DNA from: Spongiibacter pelagi
Lineage (GTDB): Bacteria; Pseudomonadota; Gammaproteobacteria; Pseudomonadales; Spongiibacteraceae
Direction: 5' to 3'
DNA: 64,000 nt
Assembly: GCF_014705705.1 (NCBI RefSeq)
Contig: NZ_JACXLD010000004.1
Coordinates: forward strand, 62,001-126,000
The notes beneath the pieces are model-generated. The model did not search any database, was not told where the DNA came from, and saw only the letters and a list, made by a program, of their open reading frames with translations. The translations under genes were made by a program, and so were the position numbers. Positions within the stretch are counted from its first letter, which is position 1, and each line of letters begins with the position of its first letter. Shown in pieces: positions 13,752-21,937 of this stretch.

Positions 13752-14591
13752 GTGCAACAGTCTGATCAAGAAAGCATATTGTCGATTTTTCTCGCTGAGG
13801 CGGGGGAAATTGTGCAGCGCCTGTTTGTGCAGTTGGAAGAATTGCATTACGGCTATGACGGTCAGCGCATTCTCGATGATATCCACCGTGGTTTTCATAC
13901 TATTTATGGGGGTGCGGCGGTGTTGGGCTTGGAGCCCCTCAAGGACTGTGCTCACCTTACCGACCGAGTGATGGAACGCCTGCGCACGCGGCGTTTGAGT
14001 TTAAGTCCGAGTCGAGTGTCTTTAATCATGGGTGCCACCAGCGCCATTGAGGCAATGTTGACTCGCTTGGCAGAACAGCAACCGCTTTACCCCATTGCCG
14101 ACGATCTTCATGAGCGCTTACGTCGCGCAGCGGGTTTGGCAGACTCTATGGAGGCGGCGAGCGAAGTGGCTATTGCTGAGGCCGCTATTATTGATGCTAA
14201 TAGGGGAGAGCTTCAGCAGCACAGTCGTTTGGATAACACTCGCCTTGGCTTGTTTTTATCTGCGACACCTTCGATACAAACTTCGATACAGGCTTCGACG
14301 CCTTCAATGTCTTCGCATTCAGAGCCTGTCGAAGTTCGCCCAAGCGAGCAGCCGTCACTTGTCTCCGACATCGCACTAGCCGAACAGCCGGCACCCGTTT
14401 CGACCGCTGAAATAAATGCTGAAACGGCCAATGCAGATTGTATTGGTGAATTAATCCAAGAGCTTGCTTGGGTGCGCAAGCGGCTGCAGGCGGTTCAGGC
14501 GGGTAACGATCCTGAGGCATTGCAGCGGGCATTATTGCATTTTGAGCTGGTCGCTTCTGAAATTGAAAATTGGTGGCAGGCAAAACCCTGA
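13752..14591 (+). CDS. CheA-P1-like Hpt protein without kinase domain
   Basis: 279 residues from a GTG. Residues 1-115 match the CheA P1 domain: FLAEAGEIVQRL, then IHRGFHTIYGGAAVLGLEPLKDCAHLTDRVMERL, with His49 as phospho-acceptor. In CheA the motif is HTxKG(S/G)A; here Tyr replaces the Lys. The remaining residues are a low-complexity linker (including three SIQT-like repeats) and a short helical end; the dimerisation, ATPase and CheW-like domains of CheA are absent. It could be a degraded CheA or a purpose-built phosphotransfer or decoy protein. Last gene of the switch-like cluster. Confidence 0.78.
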   Translation: MQQSDQESILSIFLAEAGEIVQRLFVQLEELHYGYDGQRILDDIHRGFHTIYGGAAVLGLEPLKDCAHLTDRVMERLRTRRLSLSPSRVSLIMGATSAIEAMLTRLAEQQPLYPIADDLHERLRRAAGLADSMEAASEVAIAEAAIIDANRGELQQHSRLDNTRLGLFLSATPSIQTSIQASTPSMSSHSEPVEVRPSEQPSLVSDIALAEQPAPVSTAEINAETANADCIGELIQELAWVRKRLQAVQAGNDPEALQRALLHFELVASEIENWWQAKP

Positions 14592-14743
14592 CTCTTTTTT
14601 AATTGCCTTGTTGCGTGCTTTCGCTCTTTTCATAAACTTGGTTTCCCCTATCCATAGACTCGGCTTCCGGGCCAAATCGTATATAATCGGGCGCGATTTT
14701 GTGCCGTTACCGAATACTGGCGGCTTGGGTTTAGGGGAAATTT

Positions 14744-15373
14744 TTGTCTTCTGCAATTCTGCAATGTGAACAGCTGTACAGCGAGCGCGATGATCGTGTG
14801 CTGTTTGCTGATCTGTCTTTCTCCCTCGCTGCGGGCGAAATTCTGCAAATCGCCGGGCCCAATGGTGCAGGTAAAACAAGTTTGCTCAGAATTCTGGCGG
14901 GTTTATCCAGTCGTTTTGAGGGCGAACTGCGCTGGCGCGGACAATCCATGCTGCACAACTGTGCACAATTTCATCGCGAAACCCATTATCTAGGGCACGG
15001 CGCCGGGCTTAAGGCGGTGTTGAGTCCACTCGAAAATTTACGTTGGTCCTGCGCCTTGCGCGGTGTATCTCAGGCTGATGAGGCCATTTTTGGCGCCCTC
15101 GACAAGGTGGGCTTATCGGGTTACGAGTATCATCCCTGTTTGGCATTGTCTGCCGGTCAGCAGCGCCGGGTTAATTTGGCTCGGCTGTTTTGCAGTTCGG
15201 CGGCGCTGTGGATTCTCGATGAACCGTTTACCGCGATTGATCAAAAAGGAGTGGCTGAGATCGAGTCGTGGTTGGCGGAATTCAAAACCGCAGGGGGTAT
15301 GGTTTTGCTGACGAGTCACCAGCCCTTGTCGCCGAGTTTAGGTGCCAACGTGATCGATTTGGGGGCGCATTAA
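14744..15373 (+). CDS. ccmA: haem exporter/CcmE release ATPase CcmA
   Basis: 209 residues from a TTG preceded by AGGGGAAA. ABC ATPase with Walker A GPNGAGKTSLLRIL, signature LSAGQQRRVNLARL and Walker B LWILDEPFTAID. CcmA works with CcmB and CcmC to release haem-loaded CcmE during System I cytochrome c maturation. First gene of a nine-gene ccm operon; its stop overlaps the ccmB start by one base. It lies about 150 bases after the Hpt gene of the flagellar-like cluster. Confidence 0.96.
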   Translation: MSSAILQCEQLYSERDDRVLFADLSFSLAAGEILQIAGPNGAGKTSLLRILAGLSSRFEGELRWRGQSMLHNCAQFHRETHYLGHGAGLKAVLSPLENLRWSCALRGVSQADEAIFGALDKVGLSGYEYHPCLALSAGQQRRVNLARLFCSSAALWILDEPFTAIDQKGVAEIESWLAEFKTAGGMVLLTSHQPLSPSLGANVIDLGAH

Positions 15374-16041
15374 TGAGCTTGGTATGGGCCATTATGCGCC
15401 GGGATATGCTGGCCTCATTGCGGCGTGGAAGTGAGTGGAGTAATCCGCTGATTTTCTTTGTGATGGTGTGTGCGCTATTTCCTTTGGGAATTGGCCCTGA
15501 TCCAAAACAGCTAGCGGTATTGGCGCCGGGTATTTTATGGGTGGTGGCCTTGCTGGCATCCATGCTGGCAACAGACAGCTTGTTCCGCAGTGACTTTGAT
15601 GACGCTAGCTTGGAACAAGTATTGCTTAGTGGTTCACCGTTGTTTCCGCAGGTTTTGGCCAAAACCCTCGCGCATTGGTGTATGACCGGCCTGCCTCTGA
15701 GTTTGGTGTCGCCATTACTGGGTGTGTTATTGCAATTGCCAACAAGTGGAATGTGGGCCTTGCTGCTGAGTTTGGCTATCGGCACGGTGGTGTTGAGTGT
15801 GATTGGTGCCATTGGTGCGGCGTTAACGGTGGGCTTGCGAAAAGGCGGCTTGTTGCTGTCCCTGATCGTATTGCCCCTGTATATTCCGGTGCTGATTTTT
15901 GGCAGTAGCGCGGTGCAAACCGCTGTGGAAGGGGCCAGTTATACCCCGCAATTGGCACTACTTGGAGCGCTATTACTGGGGGCTATTGCACTGGCGCCTT
16001 TGGCGATCGGTGCGGCGCTGCGTATCAGTGTGGATCAGTAA
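15373..16041 (+). CDS. ccmB: haem exporter permease CcmB
   Basis: 222 residues with six hydrophobic segments and the CcmB family start (WAIMRRDMLASLRRGSEWSNPLIFFVMV) split around FPLGIGPDP. Membrane subunit of the CcmABC complex in the inner membrane. The ATG shares its A with the ccmA TAA stop. The frame is open further upstream inside ccmA, but that part is only a shadow of ccmA. Confidence 0.95.
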   Translation: MSLVWAIMRRDMLASLRRGSEWSNPLIFFVMVCALFPLGIGPDPKQLAVLAPGILWVVALLASMLATDSLFRSDFDDASLEQVLLSGSPLFPQVLAKTLAHWCMTGLPLSLVSPLLGVLLQLPTSGMWALLLSLAIGTVVLSVIGAIGAALTVGLRKGGLLLSLIVLPLYIPVLIFGSSAVQTAVEGASYTPQLALLGALLLGAIALAPLAIGAALRISVDQ

Positions 16042-16062
16042 TAAATAATAGAGAGAAAGGCT

Positions 16063-16812
16063 TTGTCGTTCTGGACGTATTTTCATAAATGGGGCTCACC
16101 GCGCTGGTTTTATCAGTTCAGTGGTCGTTTGATGCCTTGGCTGGCAATACCTGCCGTGGTTCTGTTGTTAGGGGGTTTTGCCTGGGGCTTGGCGTTTGTG
16201 CCGCCGGATTTCAAACAGGGCAATAGCTTTCGCATTATCTATCTACACGTACCGGCTTCTGCGGTGGCTATGGGCGCCTACATGCTAATGGCAACGGCCG
16301 GCGCTATTCATTTGATCTGGCGCATGAAGCTGGCGGCCATGGTGATGAAAAGTGTGGCTCCGGTCGGTGCGGCACTGACATTTTTAGCGCTCCTTACGGG
16401 TGCGGTTTGGGGCAAGCCCACGTGGGGAACTTATTGGGTCTGGGATGCTCGTATTACCTCGGTGCTGATTCTGTTCTTTCTATACCTTGGTATTTTGGCC
16501 TTACAGCAGGCTTTTGAAAATCAGGAAGCGGCCGCGAAAGCCTGCGCCGTATTGGCGATTGTCGGCGCCGTGAATATCCCAATTATCTACTGGTCAGTGG
16601 AGTGGTGGTACAGCCTGCATCAACCGGCCAGTATCAAATTTGTTGGCGAATCTACCATTCACTCCAGCATGTTGCGGCCGCTGATTGCGACTCTCACCGG
16701 AATGTACTGCTTTCTGGGATGGATGGTGTTGCTGAATACCCGCAATGAAATTTTGTACCGCGAGCGCAATACCCGCTGGGTTAAAGATGTATTAACCGGC
16801 GCTGGGAGCTAA
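16063..16812 (+). CDS. ccmC: haem-handling membrane protein CcmC
   Basis: 249 residues from a TTG after GAGAGAAAGG. Six transmembrane segments and the tryptophan-rich WWD-type motif WGKPTWGTYWVWDARIT, with histidines in YLHVPASA and STIHSSML as likely haem ligands. CcmC presents haem to the chaperone CcmE on the periplasmic side. Follows ccmB by 21 bases. Confidence 0.96.
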   Translation: MSFWTYFHKWGSPRWFYQFSGRLMPWLAIPAVVLLLGGFAWGLAFVPPDFKQGNSFRIIYLHVPASAVAMGAYMLMATAGAIHLIWRMKLAAMVMKSVAPVGAALTFLALLTGAVWGKPTWGTYWVWDARITSVLILFFLYLGILALQQAFENQEAAAKACAVLAIVGAVNIPIIYWSVEWWYSLHQPASIKFVGESTIHSSMLRPLIATLTGMYCFLGWMVLLNTRNEILYRERNTRWVKDVLTGAGS

Positions 16813-16814
16813 TT

Positions 16815-17018
16815 ATGTATTTTGAGAGTTTCGCTGCGCTGATCAGCATGGAGGGGCATGGACCCTATGTCTGGTTTAGCTACGGAGTCGGCATCGTGGT
16901 TTTGGCAAGTTTGCTAGTTGCCGCTCGGCGCCGTCGCGCTCAATTAGAACAAATGTTAAAAGCCGCAGCTCGACGTGAGCAGCAGCAAAATAAAGCTGCC
17001 GTAACAGGAGAGCGCTAA
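16815..17018 (+). CDS. ccmD: CcmD, small membrane factor
   Basis: 67 residues: one transmembrane segment ([19 protein letters not shown]) then a basic cytoplasmic tail (RRRRAQLEQ). CcmD stabilises the CcmC-CcmE complex and helps release holo-CcmE. Starts two bases after ccmC and overlaps ccmE by one base. Confidence 0.92.
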   Translation: MYFESFAALISMEGHGPYVWFSYGVGIVVLASLLVAARRRRAQLEQMLKAAARREQQQNKAAVTGER

Positions 17019-17500
17019 TGGCGATGCATCCCCAACGCAAACAGCGTTTGCAAATTATTCTCTTTATTTTAGTTGCGGTTGCAGCGGCTGCCGCGCTCTT
17101 AGGTTACGCCCTGCGAGAAAACATTAATTTGTTTTATCCCCCTGCGGATATTGTTGCGGGTAAGGCGCCGCTTGAGCGGAAAATTCGTGCCGGTGGCATG
17201 GTAGAGCAGGGCAGTGTTCAGCGCGCTACAGACAGCCTTAAAGTCCGCTTCAATATTACTGACTATATCGCCGTGGTGCCGGTGGAGTACGAGGGTATTT
17301 TGCCAGACCTGTTTGCCGAAGGTGAGGGTGTAGTGGTGTCGGGTGTGCTGGGTGGCGATGGTGTGTTTATCGCCTCTGAAGTGCTGGCCAAACACGATGA
17401 AAATTATATGCCCCCAGAAGTGAGTGCGGCGCTGGAAAAAGCCGGCACCACTTCTGTGTACCAACAGCAGGACGGCAAGGCGGAGAAATACGGCCAGTGA
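17018..17500 (+). CDS. ccmE: haem chaperone CcmE
   Basis: 160 residues: N-terminal membrane anchor ([20 protein letters not shown]), then the beta-barrel domain. [12 protein letters not shown] contains His126, which binds haem covalently, and the nearby Tyr. Periplasmic carrier that passes haem from CcmC to CcmF/CcmH. Overlaps ccmF by four bases (GTGA). Confidence 0.96.
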   Translation: MAMHPQRKQRLQIILFILVAVAAAAALLGYALRENINLFYPPADIVAGKAPLERKIRAGGMVEQGSVQRATDSLKVRFNITDYIAVVPVEYEGILPDLFAEGEGVVVSGVLGGDGVFIASEVLAKHDENYMPPEVSAALEKAGTTSVYQQQDGKAEKYGQ

Positions 17501-19464
17501 TTATTGAGCTTGGACATTTCTCGCTGATTCTCAGCCTGTGTTTCAGTTTGGCCTTGGCCGTGCTGCCGATGGTTGGGGTAGCGCGAGCGAATAAGCGCTT
17601 GATGAATAGCGGCCGGGCGCTGGCTTTTGGTCAGTTCCTTTTTACCGGCTTGGCAACCCTTAGCTTGCTCTATGCTTTTTTGACCGACGATTTCTCGGTC
17701 AATATCGTTGCCGCCCAATCCAATACCTTGCTGCCGGTACCCTATAAAATCAGCGCCTTGTGGGGTGGCCATGAGGGCTCGCTGCTGCTGTGGGTATTTA
17801 TTTTGAATACCTGGACGGTGGCTGTTGCGATTTTTTCCCGACAATTGCCTCGCGATATTCTGGCGCGGGTGCTGTCAGTGATGGGTATGGTGGCTGTGGG
17901 TTTCTACAGTTTTGCCCTGTTTACGTCTAACCCCTTTGCGCGCCGGATTATTAACGCGCCTCAGCAGGGGCAGGATCTCAATCCACTTTTGCAAGATCCC
18001 GGCATGGTCATTCATCCGCCCATGCTTTATGTCGGTTATGTCGGTTTTTCAGTCGCATTTGCCTTTGCGATTGCCGCGCTTTTGAGTGGCCGTATGGATG
18101 CCAGTTGGGCACGTTGGTCGCGGCCTTGGACTAATGTGGCGTGGTTGTTTCTCACCGTGGGCATTACCTTGGGGAGCTGGTGGGCCTACTATGAATTGGG
18201 CTGGGGCGGCTGGTGGTTTTGGGACCCGGTCGAGAACGCCTCCTTTATGCCTTGGCTGGTGGGCACGGCATTAATTCATTCCTTGGCGGTGACGGAAAAG
18301 CGGGGCTTGTTCAAAAGCTGGACCCTGTTGCTGGCGATCTTCGCTTTTGCCTTGAGCTTATTGGGTACCTTCCTAGTGCGTTCTGGGGTGTTGACCTCGG
18401 TACACGCCTTTGCCGCTGATCCGACGCGCGGGATGTTTATCCTCGGTTTCTTATTCGTGGTGGTCGGCGGTTCGTTGACGCTGTATGCACTAAAAGCGCC
18501 GAATCAGATGGCGAGCCGAGGCTTTACCTGGCTGTCTCGTGAGGCGTTTTTATTAGCCAATAATATTTTGTTATTGGTCGCCGCTTTAACGGTGCTGTTG
18601 GGCACGCTATTCCCCTTAATTATGGACTTTGCCGGATTGGGTAAATACTCGGTAGGGCCGCCGTATTTCAATGCCATGTTTGTGCCGTTGAGCTGTGTGC
18701 TGGCGTTGTTGCTGGGGCTTGGTCCCACCAGTCAGTGGAAGCGCAGCCGCAGCGGAACCTGGGGAAGGCTGATGTTGGTGGCCTTTATTGCCAGTTTACT
18801 TCTCGGTGTGACCCTGCCGGCGAGTATGGCGGGCAGCCTGCATTTTGCGTCCAGTGCGGCCGCTGTGTTGTTTATCTGGATTGTGGCCAGCAGCGTGGTC
18901 AGCCTGCGTAATAAATTGCGCAATGCCAGTCGCCTTTCCGTGGGTTTGAAACGACTCACGCCTTCCTACTACGGTATGTTGCTCGCCCATTTGGGACTGG
19001 CGTGTTCGGTACTCGGCGTGGGAATGGTCACCAGTTTTAATATCGAAAAAGATATGCGCATGGCGATTGGCGAGAGCATTGATGTCGGCCATTACCAACT
19101 GCGTTTCGATCAGATCGAAAATATTGAAGGGCCAAATTACCGAGGTCAGCGCGGTCATTTTACGCTTAGCAATAAGGGCCGGGAGCTGACTAAGCTGCAT
19201 CCTGAAAAGCGCCGATATCACGCTCGCGGCAGTCAGGTGATGACGGAGGCGGCGATCGATGCAGGGCTGTTCCGCGACGTTTATGTCGCTATGGGTGAGC
19301 CGCTAGATAAGCAGGCTTGGGCGGTTCGAATTCAGGTTAAACCCTTTGTGCGCTGGATTTGGTTGGGCGGTATTTTAATGGCGCTTGGTGGCCTGCTGGC
19401 GATTTTAGATCGTCGCTATCGCCCTTCATCGGCGAGCACCACTGGTATGAAGGAGTCTCGTTAA
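17497..19464 (+). CDS. ccmF: cytochrome c haem lyase subunit CcmF
   Basis: 655 residues from a GTG, with many transmembrane segments and the WWD motif [20 protein letters not shown], plus the conserved [12 protein letters not shown]. CcmF with CcmH/CcmI attaches haem to apocytochrome c. Usual length for the family. Its stop overlaps the ccmG start. Confidence 0.97.
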   Translation: MIIELGHFSLILSLCFSLALAVLPMVGVARANKRLMNSGRALAFGQFLFTGLATLSLLYAFLTDDFSVNIVAAQSNTLLPVPYKISALWGGHEGSLLLWVFILNTWTVAVAIFSRQLPRDILARVLSVMGMVAVGFYSFALFTSNPFARRIINAPQQGQDLNPLLQDPGMVIHPPMLYVGYVGFSVAFAFAIAALLSGRMDASWARWSRPWTNVAWLFLTVGITLGSWWAYYELGWGGWWFWDPVENASFMPWLVGTALIHSLAVTEKRGLFKSWTLLLAIFAFALSLLGTFLVRSGVLTSVHAFAADPTRGMFILGFLFVVVGGSLTLYALKAPNQMASRGFTWLSREAFLLANNILLLVAALTVLLGTLFPLIMDFAGLGKYSVGPPYFNAMFVPLSCVLALLLGLGPTSQWKRSRSGTWGRLMLVAFIASLLLGVTLPASMAGSLHFASSAAAVLFIWIVASSVVSLRNKLRNASRLSVGLKRLTPSYYGMLLAHLGLACSVLGVGMVTSFNIEKDMRMAIGESIDVGHYQLRFDQIENIEGPNYRGQRGHFTLSNKGRELTKLHPEKRRYHARGSQVMTEAAIDAGLFRDVYVAMGEPLDKQAWAVRIQVKPFVRWIWLGGILMALGGLLAILDRRYRPSSASTTGMKESR

Positions 19465-20015
19465 TGCAGCGCTTAAAATTATTTCTTCCGCTGATTATTT
19501 TTATCCTGATGGCGCTGCTATTTCTTGGGGTGCAGTGGCGGGTAAAAAATGGTGAGTACAGCCCGACAGATTTGCCCTCGGCGCTGATAAACAAACCGAT
19601 GCCTAGCTTTCGTTTGCCCACCTTGGATGGCGGAGTATTCAGTGCGGCGGATTTACCGGCGGAACCGGTGCTGGTGAACGTTTGGGCGACCTGGTGTCCC
19701 ACCTGTCATTACGAGCATCCTTTCCTAATGAAGCTGGCGGAACAAGGTGTAAAAATCCTTGGCGTTGACTACAAAGATGACGCGCAAGCCGCCCAGCAAT
19801 TGCTAGACGAAAAAGGCGATCCTTATTTTGCTTCGGTTGCCGATCAAAGTGGGCAATTGGGTTTGGATCTAGGCGTAACCGGCGCGCCGGAAACCTATCT
19901 GCTCGATGCACAAGGTACAGTTTTATTTCGCTATCAAGGTGCTTTGGATCAAGCGGTTTGGGATAAGCATTTTGTACCGCGCTTGGCGGAGTTAAAAACC
20001 GGGGCGGGCAAATGA
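19464..20015 (+). CDS. ccmG: thiol:disulfide oxidoreductase CcmG/DsbE
   Basis: 183 residues from the ATG at 19464. One N-terminal anchor (LFLPLIIFILMALLFLGVQW) and a thioredoxin-like domain with active site WATWCPTCHYEHP and the cis-Pro region GAPETYLLD. It keeps the CxxCH motif of apocytochromes reduced in the periplasm. The TAA of ccmF shares its last A with this start. Confidence 0.95.
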   Translation: MQRLKLFLPLIIFILMALLFLGVQWRVKNGEYSPTDLPSALINKPMPSFRLPTLDGGVFSAADLPAEPVLVNVWATWCPTCHYEHPFLMKLAEQGVKILGVDYKDDAQAAQQLLDEKGDPYFASVADQSGQLGLDLGVTGAPETYLLDAQGTVLFRYQGALDQAVWDKHFVPRLAELKTGAGK

Positions 20016-20497
20016 TCCGTAGTGTAATTGTTTTCTTGGCCTTGTTTTTTGCCACTGCCAGCTGGGCGGTGATAGAAACCTATCAGTTTGATAATGAGCT
20101 GCAACAGCAGCGGTATAACGCGTTTATCGAAGAGCTGCGCTGCCCCAAATGTCAGAATCAAAATTTGTCTGGCTCCGACTCAGAAATTGCCCAAGACCTG
20201 CGCCGTCAGGTGCACAGCATGATTATGTCGGGAAAGTCCGATATCGAAATTACCCAATATATGTTGGATCGCTACGGTGATTTTATTCTTTATCGGCCAC
20301 GATTTACGGCGGGTACAGCGGTGTTGTGGCTACTTCCTGCCGGCTTGTTGTTTATTGGTTTGATTATTTGGCTGCGCTTGGCGCGCCGCCGGGTGAATAC
20401 TGCGCCAGTAAACACAAATTTGAGTGATGAAGAACGCATGCGTTTGCAATCCATCCTCAATGAACCTTCGAGCGACAAGCAGGAGGGCGCGAAATGA
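20012..20497 (+). CDS. ccmH: cytochrome c maturation protein CcmH
   Basis: 161 residues: signal peptide (IVFLALFFATASWA), the redox motif LRCPKCQNQNLSGSDS, and a C-terminal transmembrane helix (WLLPAGLLFIGLIIWL). CcmH reduces or holds the apocytochrome for haem attachment. It is the short CcmH type, with the TPR part encoded separately in ccmI. Overlaps both neighbours by four bases. Confidence 0.95.
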   Translation: MIRSVIVFLALFFATASWAVIETYQFDNELQQQRYNAFIEELRCPKCQNQNLSGSDSEIAQDLRRQVHSMIMSGKSDIEITQYMLDRYGDFILYRPRFTAGTAVLWLLPAGLLFIGLIIWLRLARRRVNTAPVNTNLSDEERMRLQSILNEPSSDKQEGAK

Positions 20498-21696
20498 GTA
20501 ATTTGATTTTGGGTGAACTCCTGCTGCTGGCTTTCGCTGCCGCTATTTTTATCTGGGGGATTCGTTCAGGACGCCAGCTTGATGGGGCGACTGTAGCCCA
20601 AGCCCAAAGCCAATTTTATCGACAGCGCCGCGCCGAAATTAGCGCCGAGTTTGAGCAGGGTTTGATTGATGAAACCCAGCGCGGTGATTTGGAAATGGAG
20701 CTGGATCGTCAGGTTTTGGAAGAGGCGCCCACGGCGGCAGCAGTCGCAAACTCGGCAACGGGTTTTCCGTTTTGGGTTGCCGGTTTTGGCGTGCTGCTTA
20801 TTGTTTCGGCAATTTGGCTATACGGTTATTTGGGGTATCGCGACGATCTGCAATTGCAGGCGCTACAAGCCGATATTGTGGCGGCGGGCCAGTCCGGGGC
20901 GGAAATGAGCCCCGAGGCGATTAATGCCTACCAGCAGCAGTTACAAAAAATTATTGATAAGCATCCAGACAGCGCCGATCACTTAGTGGTGATGACAGGT
21001 TTGCTGCGTCAGCGCGGTGATTTTGCGGGCAGCATTCCTTATTTTGAAAAGCTGCGCGAGTTGTACCCGAAAGACCCGGATATTATGGCCCAGCTTGGTC
21101 AGGCGCGTTATCTCGCTTCTAATCGAACCTTGGATGCCACAACCCAAGCGCTATTTGATCAGGCGCTGCAAATTGAACCCAATCAAGCTACCGCTTTGGG
21201 CGTGTTGGGTATTGATGCGTTTGCCCGGGGGGATTTCCGGGGTGTGTTGCAATATTGGCAGCCATTGATGATGGGGCTGCCGCCGGGGACACAGCAGTTT
21301 AATTTGATAGCTAGTGGTATCCAGCAGGCTCGCGAACGCGCGGTGGCGGCGGGCGAGTTAAAAGGCATTTCCATTGCCATAAACTACAGCGAGGCTGCCT
21401 TGGCGACCCCCGGTATTTTGTTTGTGGTGGCGAAAGAACCGGACGGTATGCCGATGCCGGTAGCGGCGCTAAAATTGCCAGTGATGGGAAATGGTCAGCA
21501 AGTTATATTGCTCGATAGCGATATTATTCGGCCCGGTAAGCAGTTTAAGGATTTTTCTGAGCTATCGATTTCTGCGCATATCAGCACCACCGGTGTCGCC
21601 AATCGCCGCTCCGGTGAATGGCTGGCCGAGCCGGTAAGCTGGGAGTCTGATACTAGTTTGCCACTGAGCTTGCAGATTGATACTCAGCTACCTTGA
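20494..21696 (+). CDS. ccmI: CcmI/CycH TPR apocytochrome chaperone
   Basis: 400 residues. An N-terminal membrane helix and cytoplasmic segment, a second helix (FGVLLIVSAIWLYGYLGY), then periplasmic TPR repeats (GDFAGSIPYFEKLRELYPKDPDIMAQLGQARY) and a C-terminal beta-rich domain. CcmI binds the C-terminus of apocytochrome c and delivers it to CcmF/H. Last gene of the ccm operon. Confidence 0.93.
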   Translation: MSNLILGELLLLAFAAAIFIWGIRSGRQLDGATVAQAQSQFYRQRRAEISAEFEQGLIDETQRGDLEMELDRQVLEEAPTAAAVANSATGFPFWVAGFGVLLIVSAIWLYGYLGYRDDLQLQALQADIVAAGQSGAEMSPEAINAYQQQLQKIIDKHPDSADHLVVMTGLLRQRGDFAGSIPYFEKLRELYPKDPDIMAQLGQARYLASNRTLDATTQALFDQALQIEPNQATALGVLGIDAFARGDFRGVLQYWQPLMMGLPPGTQQFNLIASGIQQARERAVAAGELKGISIAINYSEAALATPGILFVVAKEPDGMPMPVAALKLPVMGNGQQVILLDSDIIRPGKQFKDFSELSISAHISTTGVANRRSGEWLAEPVSWESDTSLPLSLQIDTQLP

Positions 21697-21753
21697 AATG
21701 GCGGGTTGAGCAGGGTTGCAAAACAGGGCGAGTCGAACCTGTTTCCGGCGATA

Positions 21754-21777
21754 CCTGTTTAGAAAAACAGGCCTTTC
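21754..21777 (+). terminator. stem-loop after the ccm operon
   Basis: CCTGTTT (21754-21760) and AAACAGG (21765-21771) form a 7-bp stem with loop AGAA, followed by CCTTTC. A weak intrinsic terminator between ccmI and smc. Confidence 0.4.
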
Positions 21778-21937
21778 ATCCTGCGGTGTCCAAGCTATAA
21801 TCCGCCTTTGCAATTTACTCCGCCAATAAAAGATCAACGCCCTTGCCAGACGGGATTCCCGAACAGTGGATCAACCGTTTACCCGCAATTTTGTTGAAGA
21901 GCACCGGCGGACAAAGGAATTTTCGAGACAGTTTTCT

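Noticed and set aside
14464-14769. 101-codon frame across the end of the Hpt gene and the start of ccmA
   Set aside because: Overlaps two better-supported genes and shows no family likeness.
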